64,000 nt of DNA, taken from the NCBI GenBank assembly GCA_017621735.1, contig JAGASM010000033.1, forward strand, positions 1 to 64,000, given 5' to 3'. The notes below the pieces were generated by a model that had not been told where the DNA came from, searched no databases, and was given only the letters and a program-made list of their open reading frames with translations. Each line of letters begins with the position of its first letter. The first letter of the stretch is position 1. Source of the DNA: Clostridia bacterium (GTDB lineage: Bacteria; Bacillota; Clostridia; Christensenellales; Borkfalkiaceae). Both the position numbers and the translations under genes were made by a program. Of this stretch, positions 27,060-35,215 are shown in pieces.

Positions 27060-27557
27060 ATGGTATTTTACGTAAAGAACAAATTTGTAAGTTTGGGGGA
27101 CGGCTCTTTTGTCGTCGACGAGCAGGGGCAACACCTGTTTGCGGTAAAAGGAAAGGTCTTTTCCATCACGCGCAAAAAGTACGTTTGCGATTTGCGCGGA
27201 AACGTGCTTTACACCGTGCGCAATAAATACTGGCACTTCTTTACCAGAAAGTCCTTGATTTACGAAGGAAAATCGGGCGAAAAAGTTTGTAAATTAAAAG
27301 AAAAGTTTTTTGGAAGAACGTTGGACGTCGTCGATTGCCAAGACGATATCACCATGCATTCGCAAGGACTGTTTAAGCCTATTTCCGTCTACAAAAACGG
27401 AGAATTGATGGGGGAATGGGCAAGAACGTTGAGTGGGGCGGACTTCTTCCGCGACTCTTTCCGCGTCAGCGTTGAAGACGAAAAGGACGCGGCGTTCTTC
27501 GTTGCGCTTATCATCGGGGTTGATAACATTCGCGACAAGCGCACCGGAAGAGATTAA
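27060..27557 (+). CDS. LURP-one-related / tubby-like domain protein
   Basis: 165 residues with the beta-barrel pattern of LURP-one-related (YxjI-like) proteins: MVFYVKNKFVSLGDGSFVVDEQG, then repeated strand motifs (LFAVKGKVFSITRKKY, LYTVRNKYWHFF) and a C-terminal hydrophobic helix (AAFFVALIIGVDNI). Tubby-type domains can bind phospholipids, and bacterial members are of unknown role. AAGGAG precedes the ATG. It ends the three-gene unit. Confidence 0.8.
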   Translation: MVFYVKNKFVSLGDGSFVVDEQGQHLFAVKGKVFSITRKKYVCDLRGNVLYTVRNKYWHFFTRKSLIYEGKSGEKVCKLKEKFFGRTLDVVDCQDDITMHSQGLFKPISVYKNGELMGEWARTLSGADFFRDSFRVSVEDEKDAAFFVALIIGVDNIRDKRTGRD

Positions 27558-27577
27558 ACGAGTTGAACAAAACAATT

Positions 27578-27610
27578 ACGCGCCGCGCTTAAAAAGCACG
27601 GCGCGTTTTC
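27578..27610 (+). terminator. Terminator of the three-gene unit
   Basis: ACGCGCCG-C-GCTT pairs with AAGC-A-CGGCGCGT, with one C/A mismatch, followed by TTTTC. A better copy of this hairpin lies about 220 bp downstream. Confidence 0.7.
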
Positions 27611-27801
27611 TTGAAGGTAGAGGACGCATTGCAAAATCAAGGTAGTGCAGTTCATTTTTTTTGCCACTTATTTGCAACGAGGGCGCATTTTACGCGGCAA
27701 AGCGGGGGGCAAGTTTGTTGCGATAACCGAGGTGTGTGAAAATGCGGGGATGATCACTCTTTCGCCTCGTATCGCGACGATAATTATAGGGCAAACAAAT
27801 T
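27611..27801. other. Non-coding stretch with a long imperfect hairpin
   Basis: No convincing gene. GCGATA (27720-27725) pairs with TATCGC (27770-27775), and GAGGTG (27729-27734) with CGCCTC (27763-27768), giving a stem-loop of about 56 nt. It is followed 26 bp later by a strong terminator. A small RNA is possible, but no good promoter was found. Confidence 0.35.
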
Positions 27802-27837
27802 ACGCGCCGTGCTCAAAAAGCACGGCGCGTTTTTTTT
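27802..27837 (+). terminator. Second, perfect copy of the terminator
   Basis: A perfect 12-bp stem, ACGCGCCGTGCT (27802-27813) with AGCACGGCGCGT (27819-27830), and eight T residues. It matches the hairpin at 27578 with few changes over about 40 bp, so it is a duplicate. It faces the end of radA. Confidence 0.8.
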
Positions 27838-27853
27838 ATTGTTTTTTTTTGCA

Positions 27854-29239
27854 TTAAAGGAGTGCGTTGTTCAAAACTTGTTTTTTGGGAGGAAAGAGGG
27901 TGCGAATCATTTGACTGACGTATTGTACGGGGACAAGTTCGATTTTGTCCTTGAATTTTTCGCATTGCTTGTAGTTCTTCGCGGGAAAAATTACCCGCTT
28001 AAAGCCCATTTTTACACATTCGTTCACCCGCTTGTCCGCAAACGACACTCCGCGCACTTCGCCCGTCAATCCGACTTCGCCGAATACTGCCGTAAACTTG
28101 TCGACGGGGAGCATCTTTTCCGCGCTTGCAAGCGCTGCGCAAATGGCAAGGTCAACGCTCGGCTCGTTTAGGCGGATTCCACCCATCGCGTTGAGGTAAA
28201 CGTCTTGTTGAGAAAGGGGAACTCCGCACCTTTTTTCAAGGACGGCGATGAGGACGACGAGTTTATTAAAGTCGATTCCAAGCGGCATTCTTCTTGGAAG
28301 CCCGTATGCCGTCTTTGCCATAAGCGTTTGCAGTTCTACCATCATGCAGCGGTTGCCCGTTTCGCTCGGCGTTACCACGGCGCCCGCCGCTTCCCCCCGA
28401 CTGTCAGAGAGGAATAAAGCGGTGTAGTCGGTGAGCGGAAAAAGACCTTCTCCCGTCATTTCAAACACGCCGACCTCCTGTACGGAGCCGAAACGGTTTT
28501 TTACCGACCGTAAAATTTTGAAATTTTCTTCCCGTTCTCCTTCAAAATAGAGGACGGTATCCATAATGTGTTCTAACACCTTCGGGCCTGCCAACGTTCC
28601 TTCCTTCGTAACGTGTCCGACGAGGAAAAAGGTGATTCCGCGCGATTTTGCAATGCGCATTAGGCGAGCGGCGCATTCCCGTACTTGCCCGACGCTCCCT
28701 GCTGCGGAAGAGAGCGATTCCGTATAAATTGCTTGTATTGAATCCACAATGACGAAATCTACCCCGTCAAAGGCTTCTTCCGCCTGTTCAAGGCACGTTT
28801 CGTTGAGGAGCAGAAAATCCGTTTGAACGCCCAGCCGTTCGCAACGCAGTTTTACTTGCGAGCAACTTTCTTCCGCGGAAAGATAAAGAACCTTGTGCGC
28901 CAAAGCGAGGTGAGCCGCCGTTTGCGTCAAAAGGGTGGATTTTCCGATTCCCGGATCGCCGCCGATGAGCACGAGAGAACCGCGCACGATTCCTCCGCCG
29001 AGTACAACGTCAAATTCGGAAATCCCGCTCGATACACGGCTATACCGCTCGTACTGTACTTTAGAAAGGGGAGTCGGCGTGCTTTTTCGCCCCGAAGATT
29101 TTGTCATGGACGGGGCGGAAGGGGAGAGTACCTCTTCTACCATGGTATTGAATTTACCGCAGTCGGGACATTTTCCAAGCCATTTAGGGGAGGAATATCC
29201 ACACTCCGCGCAAACAAATTGTGTCGTTGATTTTGCCAT
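27854..29239 (-). CDS. radA: DNA repair protein RadA/Sms
   Basis: RecA-like branch-migration helicase used in recombination repair. Domains in order: N-terminal zinc ribbon CAECGY..P.WLGKCPDCG (residues 10-29), RecA-like ATPase with Walker A GGDPGIGKST near residue 93, the RadA-specific KNRFG motif near 255, and a C-terminal Lon-protease-like domain (about 290-455, inactive in RadA). The length (461) is normal. It is the last gene of rqcP-ispDF-radA on the minus strand, starting 10 bp after ispDF. Confidence 0.96.
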   Translation of the reverse strand: MAKSTTQFVCAECGYSSPKWLGKCPDCGKFNTMVEEVLSPSAPSMTKSSGRKSTPTPLSKVQYERYSRVSSGISEFDVVLGGGIVRGSLVLIGGDPGIGKSTLLTQTAAHLALAHKVLYLSAEESCSQVKLRCERLGVQTDFLLLNETCLEQAEEAFDGVDFVIVDSIQAIYTESLSSAAGSVGQVRECAARLMRIAKSRGITFFLVGHVTKEGTLAGPKVLEHIMDTVLYFEGEREENFKILRSVKNRFGSVQEVGVFEMTGEGLFPLTDYTALFLSDSRGEAAGAVVTPSETGNRCMMVELQTLMAKTAYGLPRRMPLGIDFNKLVVLIAVLEKRCGVPLSQQDVYLNAMGGIRLNEPSVDLAICAALASAEKMLPVDKFTAVFGEVGLTGEVRGVSFADKRVNECVKMGFKRVIFPAKNYKQCEKFKDKIELVPVQYVSQMIRTLFPPKKQVLNNALL

Positions 29240-29249
29240 AGTTTTTTCC

Positions 29250-30359
29250 TTATAATATCGTGGTTAAAAGGACGTTCGCGTACACGGTAATGCCCTTTCC
29301 TTCACCAACGTAGCCGAGTTTTTCGTTTGTGCCCGCCGCGATTGCAACGGCGCTTTCGTCAAGGTGTAACAAGGGGGCGAGGACGCGTTTCATTTCTTGA
29401 ATATACGGGGAAAGACGGGGGCGCTCCGCAAGTACGGAAATGCTCGCGTTCATCGGACGGAACCCCGCCTCACGGACGAGACGTACGATCTCTTGCAACA
29501 GGTGCGTCGAATTTGCCCCTCGGAACCGTTCGTCCGTATCGGGGAAATAATATCCGATATCCCGCAGCCCCGCCGCCGACAAAAGGGCGTCCATCAACGC
29601 GTGGATGAGTACGTCCCCGTCGCTGTGCGCGATAAGTCCGCGTTCGGAGGGGATTTGCACGCCGCCGAGCACGATAGGGCGATTTTCCGTTCCGAATGCG
29701 TGCGTATCTACGCCGAATCCCACCCTGTCCGCAATGCGGAAGTCGTCCGCAAAGGTAAGTTTTCTATTCTCCCGTTCCCCCAAAAAGAGGGTGGGGGGAC
29801 GGACGAAGTGTGCAAATAAACTGCTTTCGTCGGTAAAAGATGCGCCGTTTGCAAGTAGATACGCTTGAAGCAGTTCGTCCCGATGAAACGCTTGCGGCGT
29901 TTGTACGGTATATACGGTATCGCGTGCGGGCGCGTTAAGAATTTTATCGCCGTCGACGATCACGGTCGTGTCCGTCGAAGGAAGCGCGCATACTGCGCTG
30001 CCGTGTTTTTTGACACACGCAATGCAATCGGCAATGATTTTTTGCGAGAGGAAGGGGCGTGCGCCGTCGTGAACGAGGACGATTTCCCCGCGCGCCCGTT
30101 GGAGTGCGTTTAAGACGCTTTGCCCGCGCGTTTCCCCTCCGAGCACCGTTTGTGCGTTCGGATAGGGGGAGAGGAGAGGCGCGATACGCGGTTCGTCCTC
30201 TTTGGAGCAAACGACGAGAATTTCATCGACGGGCGATTGCGAAAAGGCGGATACGGCGTATAAGAGGACGGGCATACCGAGAAAATCGCAAAGGAGTTTA
30301 TTTTGAGAAAACCCCGCGCGAGTGCCTTTGCCCGCGGCGCATACAATGGCGGTTATCAT
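29250..30359 (-). CDS. ispDF: Bifunctional isoprenoid enzyme IspD-IspF
   Basis: One 369-residue protein catalyses two steps of the MEP isoprenoid pathway: CTP:MEP cytidylyltransferase (IspD, residues 1-210) and MECDP synthase (IspF, 212-369). IspD motifs are CAAGKGTRAG, VHDGARPFL and DTTV. IspF motifs are GFGVDTHAF (metal ligands D and H), AHSDGDVLIHALMDALL and DIGYYFPDTDERF. IspE is not in the window. GGAGATGAG lies before the start ATG 30359, which overlaps the stop of an upstream mini-ORF made from a copy of its own first 26 codons. Confidence 0.95.
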   Translation of the reverse strand: MITAIVCAAGKGTRAGFSQNKLLCDFLGMPVLLYAVSAFSQSPVDEILVVCSKEDEPRIAPLLSPYPNAQTVLGGETRGQSVLNALQRARGEIVLVHDGARPFLSQKIIADCIACVKKHGSAVCALPSTDTTVIVDGDKILNAPARDTVYTVQTPQAFHRDELLQAYLLANGASFTDESSLFAHFVRPPTLFLGERENRKLTFADDFRIADRVGFGVDTHAFGTENRPIVLGGVQIPSERGLIAHSDGDVLIHALMDALLSAAGLRDIGYYFPDTDERFRGANSTHLLQEIVRLVREAGFRPMNASISVLAERPRLSPYIQEMKRVLAPLLHLDESAVAIAAGTNEKLGYVGEGKGITVYANVLLTTIL

Positions 30360-30472
30360 AATCTCATCTCCTTATAATTGACGAAAAAAAGGGGAACGTC
30401 GCAAAGGAGTTTATTTTGAGAAAACCCCGCGCGAGAGCCTTTTCCCGCAGCGCATACAATGGCGGTTATCAT
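30356..30472 (-). CDS. Mini-ORF 2: duplicated IspD N-terminus
   Basis: 38 codons beginning MITAIVCAAGKG, the same as IspD apart from Thr13 to Ser, for 25 residues; it then diverges into VPLFFVNYKEMRL and stops. Its TGA overlaps the ATG of full-length ispDF, and its last codons contain the ribosome site for ispDF. It may serve only to couple translation; a functional peptide is unlikely but not excluded. Confidence 0.55.
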   Translation of the reverse strand: MITAIVCAAGKGSRAGFSQNKLLCDVPLFFVNYKEMRL

Positions 30473-30585
30473 AATCTCATCTCCTTATAATTGACGAAAA
30501 AAAGGGGAACGTCGCAAAGGAGTTTATTTTGAGAAAACCCCGCGCGAGTGCCTTTGCCCGCGGCGCATACAATGGCGGTTATCAT
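30469..30585 (-). CDS. Mini-ORF 1: duplicated IspD N-terminus
   Basis: The same 38-codon design as mini-ORF 2, with Thr13 as in true IspD. Its ATG overlaps the rqcP stop and its TGA overlaps the ATG of mini-ORF 2. Ribosomes leaving rqcP could therefore pass through three successive overlapping starts before ispDF. Confidence 0.5.
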   Translation of the reverse strand: MITAIVCAAGKGTRAGFSQNKLLCDVPLFFVNYKEMRL

Positions 30586-30824
30586 TCTATCACCTCGAAG
30601 AGCGTTTGCGCCTCGTCCTTTTTTACAAACTCTTTGATTTGAAGAATGCGGAACTTTACTTGTCCCGTCGTATAGTGCAGTTCTACAATATCGCCTACTT
30701 TTACGCGGTGGGCGGGCTTTACTTCTTTGCCGTTGACCAAAATTTTATCGCCGAGGCACGCTTCTTTTGCAACCGTTCTGCGCTTTAAGATGCGCGAAAC
30801 TTTGAGGAATTTGTCAATTCTCAT
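30582..30824 (-). CDS. rqcP: Ribosome quality control S4-domain protein RqcP
   Basis: An 80-residue S4 RNA-binding protein starting MRIDKFLKVSRILKRRTVAK, with ILVNGK-VKPAHRVKVGD as the S4 core. This is the RqcP (YabO) form, which acts with RqcH on stalled 50S subunits during poly-alanine tailing. Its stop overlaps the first ispD-like ATG. It heads the minus-strand operon, and its promoter region faces that of rpoB. Confidence 0.9.
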   Translation of the reverse strand: MRIDKFLKVSRILKRRTVAKEACLGDKILVNGKEVKPAHRVKVGDIVELHYTTGQVKFRILQIKEFVKKDEAQTLFEVIE

Positions 30825-31132
30825 AAAAAAACTCCGAAACCGAAAAAAATTTTTTATAGCAGTTGAAAAAGATTTGACATCTTTTCACGAAGAGGGTATA
30901 ATAACATACTGTATCATTATGTTTAGAATTGGATAATTTCGCGTTTTTGCCCGAAAAATGCACGGAAAACGGGGAAAAACGGCACTTTTCACTCCCTATT
31001 ATACCGCGAAACGGCGCAGTTGTAAAGGGATGAAAAAGAAAATTTTCAAGAAAACATTTCGATTTTTATCGATGAAAAGATATACTCGGTAGATCGCCAT
31101 GATAACAACGACAAAAAGGAGTTAATTGACGG
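30825..31132. other. Divergent promoter region and rpoB leader
   Basis: This 308-bp gap holds the rpoB promoter and, on the minus strand, a weak TATAAA about 25-30 bp upstream of rqcP. From the rpoB promoter about 225 nt of untranslated leader follow before AAGGAG and the rpoB start. No rplJ-type leader, riboswitch or small ORF was recognised. Confidence 0.6.
30874..30902 (+). promoter_or_regulatory. Consensus promoter of rpoBC
   Basis: TTGACA 30874-30879, 17-bp spacer, TATAAT 30897-30902: a perfect sigma-A match, as expected for a strongly expressed operon. Confidence 0.9.
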
Positions 31133-34100
31133 ATGAATTTACCCATTCAAAAGTTCGGTAAAACCGAGAGAAGAAAGTTCGGTAGAATCAACGAAGTCAT
31201 CGACATTCCCGACCTTGTAGAAATCCAAAAGGAAAGCTACAAAATGTTCGTGGAAGAGGGCATCGCGGAAATTCTCGAAGACTATTCTCCCATTACCGAC
31301 TTCAGCGACCACTTTGAACTCTACTTTCTCGATCACGAATTTGGCGCAAAACCCAAGTATGACGAAAAAGAATGCCGCAACCGTGATGCAACGTACGCAC
31401 TTCCCCTCCGTGTAAGAGTGCGTCTTGTCAACAAGGTGAAGGACGAAATCGTCGAATCGGACGTATTTATGACCGATCTTCCGCTTATGACGGAGAACGG
31501 CTCGTTCATCATTAACGGTGCGGAACGCGTCATCGTTTCCCAGCTCGTTCGTTCCCCCGGCGTTAACAACGTTTCGGAAAAGGACAAGGCGGGTAAGGAG
31601 ATGTACGAAACGACCGTAATCCCCAACCGCGGAGCATGGCTCGAATTTAAGCAAGATTCCCAAGGTGTTCTTTGGGTACACGTCGACAGAAAGCGTAAAC
31701 TCCCTGCGACGGTCCTTTTGCGTGCGCTCGGCTACGGCAGCAACCGTGCTCTTACCGAGTTGTTCGAAGGGGACAAGATGATCGAAGCGACCATCGAAAA
31801 GGATACCGCGCGTTCGGAATCGGACGGCTTGATCGAACTTTACCGCCGTCTTCGCCCGGGCGAAGTTCCCACCGAGGAATCCGTTCGCCAACACATGAAC
31901 AACCTCTTCTTCGATCCCCGTCGTTACGACGTGGTAAGAGTCGGGCGTTATAAGTTCAACAAAAAACTCAATCTCGCGTACCGCCTTCCCGGCTGTCGCG
32001 TTGCGGACGATATCATTCATCCGGAAACGGGGGAAATCCTCGCGGTCAAAGGAGAAACGGTATCCGAGGCAAAAGCGCGCGAAATTCAAAATGCGGGCAT
32101 CAATGAAATTTTCGTTCTTGTAAACGATCCCGAAGACGGTGAAATCCGCCATAAGATCATCGCGAACAACACCGTAGATTTCTATGCGTTTTCGGACAAA
32201 GATCCCAAGGCGTTCGGACTTTTGAGAACGGTGTACTATCCCAACTTCCGTTTCTCCGAAAAAATCGCAAAGGCTTGCGAAGGAAAGACGGTAGAAGAAG
32301 TTGCAGACGAGTTCATGGACGAAATCAACGCCGTTTACTACACGAGAGAAACGGCGCCCGAAGCGGACGAAAAGCAAGAAGAAAAGAAAAACCGCGAAAA
32401 AAGACGCATCAACCGCGAAAAATTCGTCAAAGCATGTAAGTTGTTCCACGAAATTTTGGCGCGTGAAGACAAGCCCGTCGATCCGAACGCTCCCGTCGAT
32501 CTTTCTGTCGAGGCGCGCGGCAAATACGGCATTACGCCCGCGGAAAAGAAGGAAATCAAGCCCCTCGTTGAAAAACTCAACCATAAGTGCATTACGGTTG
32601 ACGATATCGTCGCGGCAATTTCCACCAACCTTGACCTCAAATATAACATCGGCACGATCGACGAAATCGACCACCTCGGCAACCGCCGCGTACGTTCGGT
32701 AGGGGAACTTCTCCAAAACCAACTCCGCATCGGTATGGCAAGACTCGAACGTTTGATCAAAGAGAGAATGCAGACGCAAGATCCGATGGAAGTTACACCT
32801 TCGGGACTTATCAACGTCCGTCCGATCTCCGCGGTCATTCGCGAATTCTTCGGTTCGTCGCAGTTGTCGCAATTCATGGATCAAACCAACCCGATTGCGG
32901 AATTGACGCACAAGAGAAAGTTGTCCGCGCTCGGTCCCGGCGGCTTAAATCGCGACCGCGCGACCTTTGAAGTGCGCGACGTTCACCACTCGCACTACGG
33001 AAGAATGTGCCCGATCGAAACGCCGGAAGGTCAAAACATCGGTTTGATTACCTCGCTCGCTACCTTCTCAAAGGTCAACGAGTTCGGCTTTATCATGTCC
33101 CCTTACCGCAAGGTAGATAAAGAAACGGGAGTTGTTACCGACCACGTCGACTATCTTACGGCGGATGAAGAGGATAAGTATATCGTCGCGCAAGCAAACG
33201 AACCGCTCGATGAAGAGGGACGTTTTGTCAACGAGCGCGTCGGATGCCGCCATAAAGAACTCATTACCGAACTTCCCAGAGAGCAAATCGACTATATGGA
33301 CGTCAGCCCCAAGCAACTTGTTTCGGTTGCAGCGGCGCTCATTCCTTTCCTTGAAAACGACGACACCAACCGTGCGCTCATGGGCTCGAACATGCAGCGT
33401 CAGGCAGTTCCTCTTTTGAAGACGGAATCCTCCATCGTCGCAACGGGCATCGAGGCGGCAATCGCGCGCGATTCGGGCGTTATCGTCCGTGCAAAAGAGG
33501 CGGGCGTTGCGGTCGGCGTTTCCTCTGATATGATTCAAATCCGCGAGGACAGCGGCTTTATCACCGAATATCCCTTGAAGAAGTTCGAGCGTTCCAACCA
33601 AGGCACCTGCCTCAACCAACGCCCGATCATCACTACGGGGGACAGAGTAGAAAAGGGCGAAGTCATTGCGGACGGACCTTCCACCAACAACGGCGAACTT
33701 GCACTCGGCAAGAATATTCTCGTCGGTTTCATGGAGTGGGAAGGGTATAACTTCGAGGACGCAATCCTCATTTCCGAAAAACTCGTTCAAGACGACGTAT
33801 TTACGTCCATTCACATTGAAGAACACGAAACGGAAGCGCGCGACACCAAACTCGGTGAAGAAGAAATCACGCGCGACATTCCCAACGTGGGCGACGACGC
33901 GCTCAAAGATTTGGACGAAGACGGTATCGTCCGCATCGGTGCGGAAGTACAAAGCGGGGACATTCTCGTCGGAAAAGTTACGCCGAAGGGCGAAACGGAA
34001 CTTACTCCCGAAGAAAGATTGCTTCGCGCGATCTTCGGTGAAAAATCGAGAGAAGTTCGCGATACTTCCCTCCGTGTTCCTCACGGGGAAGGCGGTATCG

Positions 34101-35197
34101 TCGTTGACGTTAAAATTTTCACGAGAGAGAACAAGGACGAACTTTCGCCCGGCGTTAACAAACTCGTGCGCGTCTATATTGCGCAAAAGCGTAAGATTCA
34201 AGTGGGCGATAAGATGGCGGGACGCCACGGTAACAAGGGCGTCATTTCCCGTGTATTGCCTCAAAGCGATATGCCCTTCCTTCCCGACGGTACCCCGTTG
34301 CAAATTTTGTTGAACCCGCTCGGCGTTCCTTCGCGTATGAACATCGGTCAGGTTCTCGAAGTGCACCTCGGTTACGTTTGCCGTCAACTTGGTTGGAAGA
34401 TTGCAACCCCTGTATTCGACGGCGCGACGGAAAAGGACATTGCAAAACTCTTTGAAGAAAACAATCTCTTTAACCCTGAAGGAAAGGTCGACGGGAAGTT
34501 CCAAGTCTTCGACGGAAGAACGGGTGAAGCGTTTGAAAACCGCGTTACCATCGGTATCATGTACATGATCAAACTCATTCACTTGGTCGACGACAAGATC
34601 CACGCGCGTTCCATCGGTCCTTATTCCATCGTTACGCAACAGCCCCTCGGCGGTAAGGCGCAGTTCGGCGGTCAGCGTTTCGGTGAAATGGAAGTTTGGG
34701 CGCTCGAGGCTTACGGCGCGGCGCACATCTTGCAAGAAATCTTGACGGTGAAGTCGGACGATATCACCGGACGTGTCAAGACGTACGAGAGCATCGTAAA
34801 GGGCAACAATATTTCCGAGCCGGGCATTCCCGAGGCGTTCAAAGTCCTCTTGAAGGAATTGCAAGGGCTTGCACTTGACGTCAAGGTCTTGACGGAAAAC
34901 GACGAAGAACTCATCATTCGCGAATTCGAGGACGAAAACGAACCCGAGCCGAAGAGAGAAGAACTTCCTATGGAAGAAGAAGTATTCGACTTCGGCATCG
35001 AAGACGAGGACGAAGACGAGGACGATGCAATCGGCTCCATCTTCGACGACGCAGGCGACGACGAAGACTTCGTATCCGACGACTTGTTCGGCGATAAGGA
35101 TTTGGAAGATGACGACGACTTGTCCGACGTGGACGACGAATTCTCTTTCAAGTCGTTGTTCGACGACGAAGACCTCGACGCAGAGGATGAAGAATAA
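31133..35197 (+). CDS. rpoB: RNA polymerase beta subunit, with insertion and acidic C-terminal tail
   Basis: Core RNA polymerase subunit of 1354 residues, longer than typical Firmicute RpoB (about 1150-1250). The rifampicin region [30 protein letters not shown] around residues 574-606 has wild-type-like residues at the common resistance positions. Its first Gln (residue 577) corresponds to Bacillus subtilis Q469, so about 100 extra residues lie upstream; a lysine/glutamate-rich stretch near residues 410-440 ([14 protein letters not shown]) is part of this. After about residue 1265 comes an 89-residue tail, roughly half Asp/Glu, with three similar units ([35 protein letters not shown]). It overlaps nothing and rpoC follows 18 bp later. 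Confidence 0.97.
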   Translation: MNLPIQKFGKTERRKFGRINEVIDIPDLVEIQKESYKMFVEEGIAEILEDYSPITDFSDHFELYFLDHEFGAKPKYDEKECRNRDATYALPLRVRVRLVNKVKDEIVESDVFMTDLPLMTENGSFIINGAERVIVSQLVRSPGVNNVSEKDKAGKEMYETTVIPNRGAWLEFKQDSQGVLWVHVDRKRKLPATVLLRALGYGSNRALTELFEGDKMIEATIEKDTARSESDGLIELYRRLRPGEVPTEESVRQHMNNLFFDPRRYDVVRVGRYKFNKKLNLAYRLPGCRVADDIIHPETGEILAVKGETVSEAKAREIQNAGINEIFVLVNDPEDGEIRHKIIANNTVDFYAFSDKDPKAFGLLRTVYYPNFRFSEKIAKACEGKTVEEVADEFMDEINAVYYTRETAPEADEKQEEKKNREKRRINREKFVKACKLFHEILAREDKPVDPNAPVDLSVEARGKYGITPAEKKEIKPLVEKLNHKCITVDDIVAAISTNLDLKYNIGTIDEIDHLGNRRVRSVGELLQNQLRIGMARLERLIKERMQTQDPMEVTPSGLINVRPISAVIREFFGSSQLSQFMDQTNPIAELTHKRKLSALGPGGLNRDRATFEVRDVHHSHYGRMCPIETPEGQNIGLITSLATFSKVNEFGFIMSPYRKVDKETGVVTDHVDYLTADEEDKYIVAQANEPLDEEGRFVNERVGCRHKELITELPREQIDYMDVSPKQLVSVAAALIPFLENDDTNRALMGSNMQRQAVPLLKTESSIVATGIEAAIARDSGVIVRAKEAGVAVGVSSDMIQIREDSGFITEYPLKKFERSNQGTCLNQRPIITTGDRVEKGEVIADGPSTNNGELALGKNILVGFMEWEGYNFEDAILISEKLVQDDVFTSIHIEEHETEARDTKLGEEEITRDIPNVGDDALKDLDEDGIVRIGAEVQSGDILVGKVTPKGETELTPEERLLRAIFGEKSREVRDTSLRVPHGEGGIVVDVKIFTRENKDELSPGVNKLVRVYIAQKRKIQVGDKMAGRHGNKGVISRVLPQSDMPFLPDGTPLQILLNPLGVPSRMNIGQVLEVHLGYVCRQLGWKIATPVFDGATEKDIAKLFEENNLFNPEGKVDGKFQVFDGRTGEAFENRVTIGIMYMIKLIHLVDDKIHARSIGPYSIVTQQPLGGKAQFGGQRFGEMEVWALEAYGAAHILQEILTVKSDDITGRVKTYESIVKGNNISEPGIPEAFKVLLKELQGLALDVKVLTENDEELIIREFEDENEPEPKREELPMEEEVFDFGIEDEDEDEDDAIGSIFDDAGDDEDFVSDDLFGDKDLEDDDDLSDVDDEFSFKSLFDDEDLDAEDEE

Positions 35198-35215
35198 CGG
35201 GAGGAGGCAAAGAAT

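Larger units (their letters stand above)
30286..30585 (-). repeat. 113-bp tandem repeat of the ispD 5' end, 2.65 copies
   Basis: Units begin at 30286, 30399 and 30512 on the plus strand. Each holds the first 26 codons of ispD plus a 38-bp joining segment with a ribosome site. Copies 1 and 3 agree where they overlap, apart from the end. Copy 2 differs at three positions (one changes Thr13 to Ser, two are silent), so the repeat is not a simple assembly stutter. Confidence 0.92.

Noticed and set aside
27645..28171. Small plus-strand ORFs at 27645-27857 and 27809-28171
   Set aside because: They cross a terminator hairpin or lie antisense to radA, and lack ribosome sites or plausible protein character.
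30286..30585. CRISPR or other spaced-repeat array
   Set aside because: The repeat units are directly tandem without unique spacers and derive from the ispD coding start.
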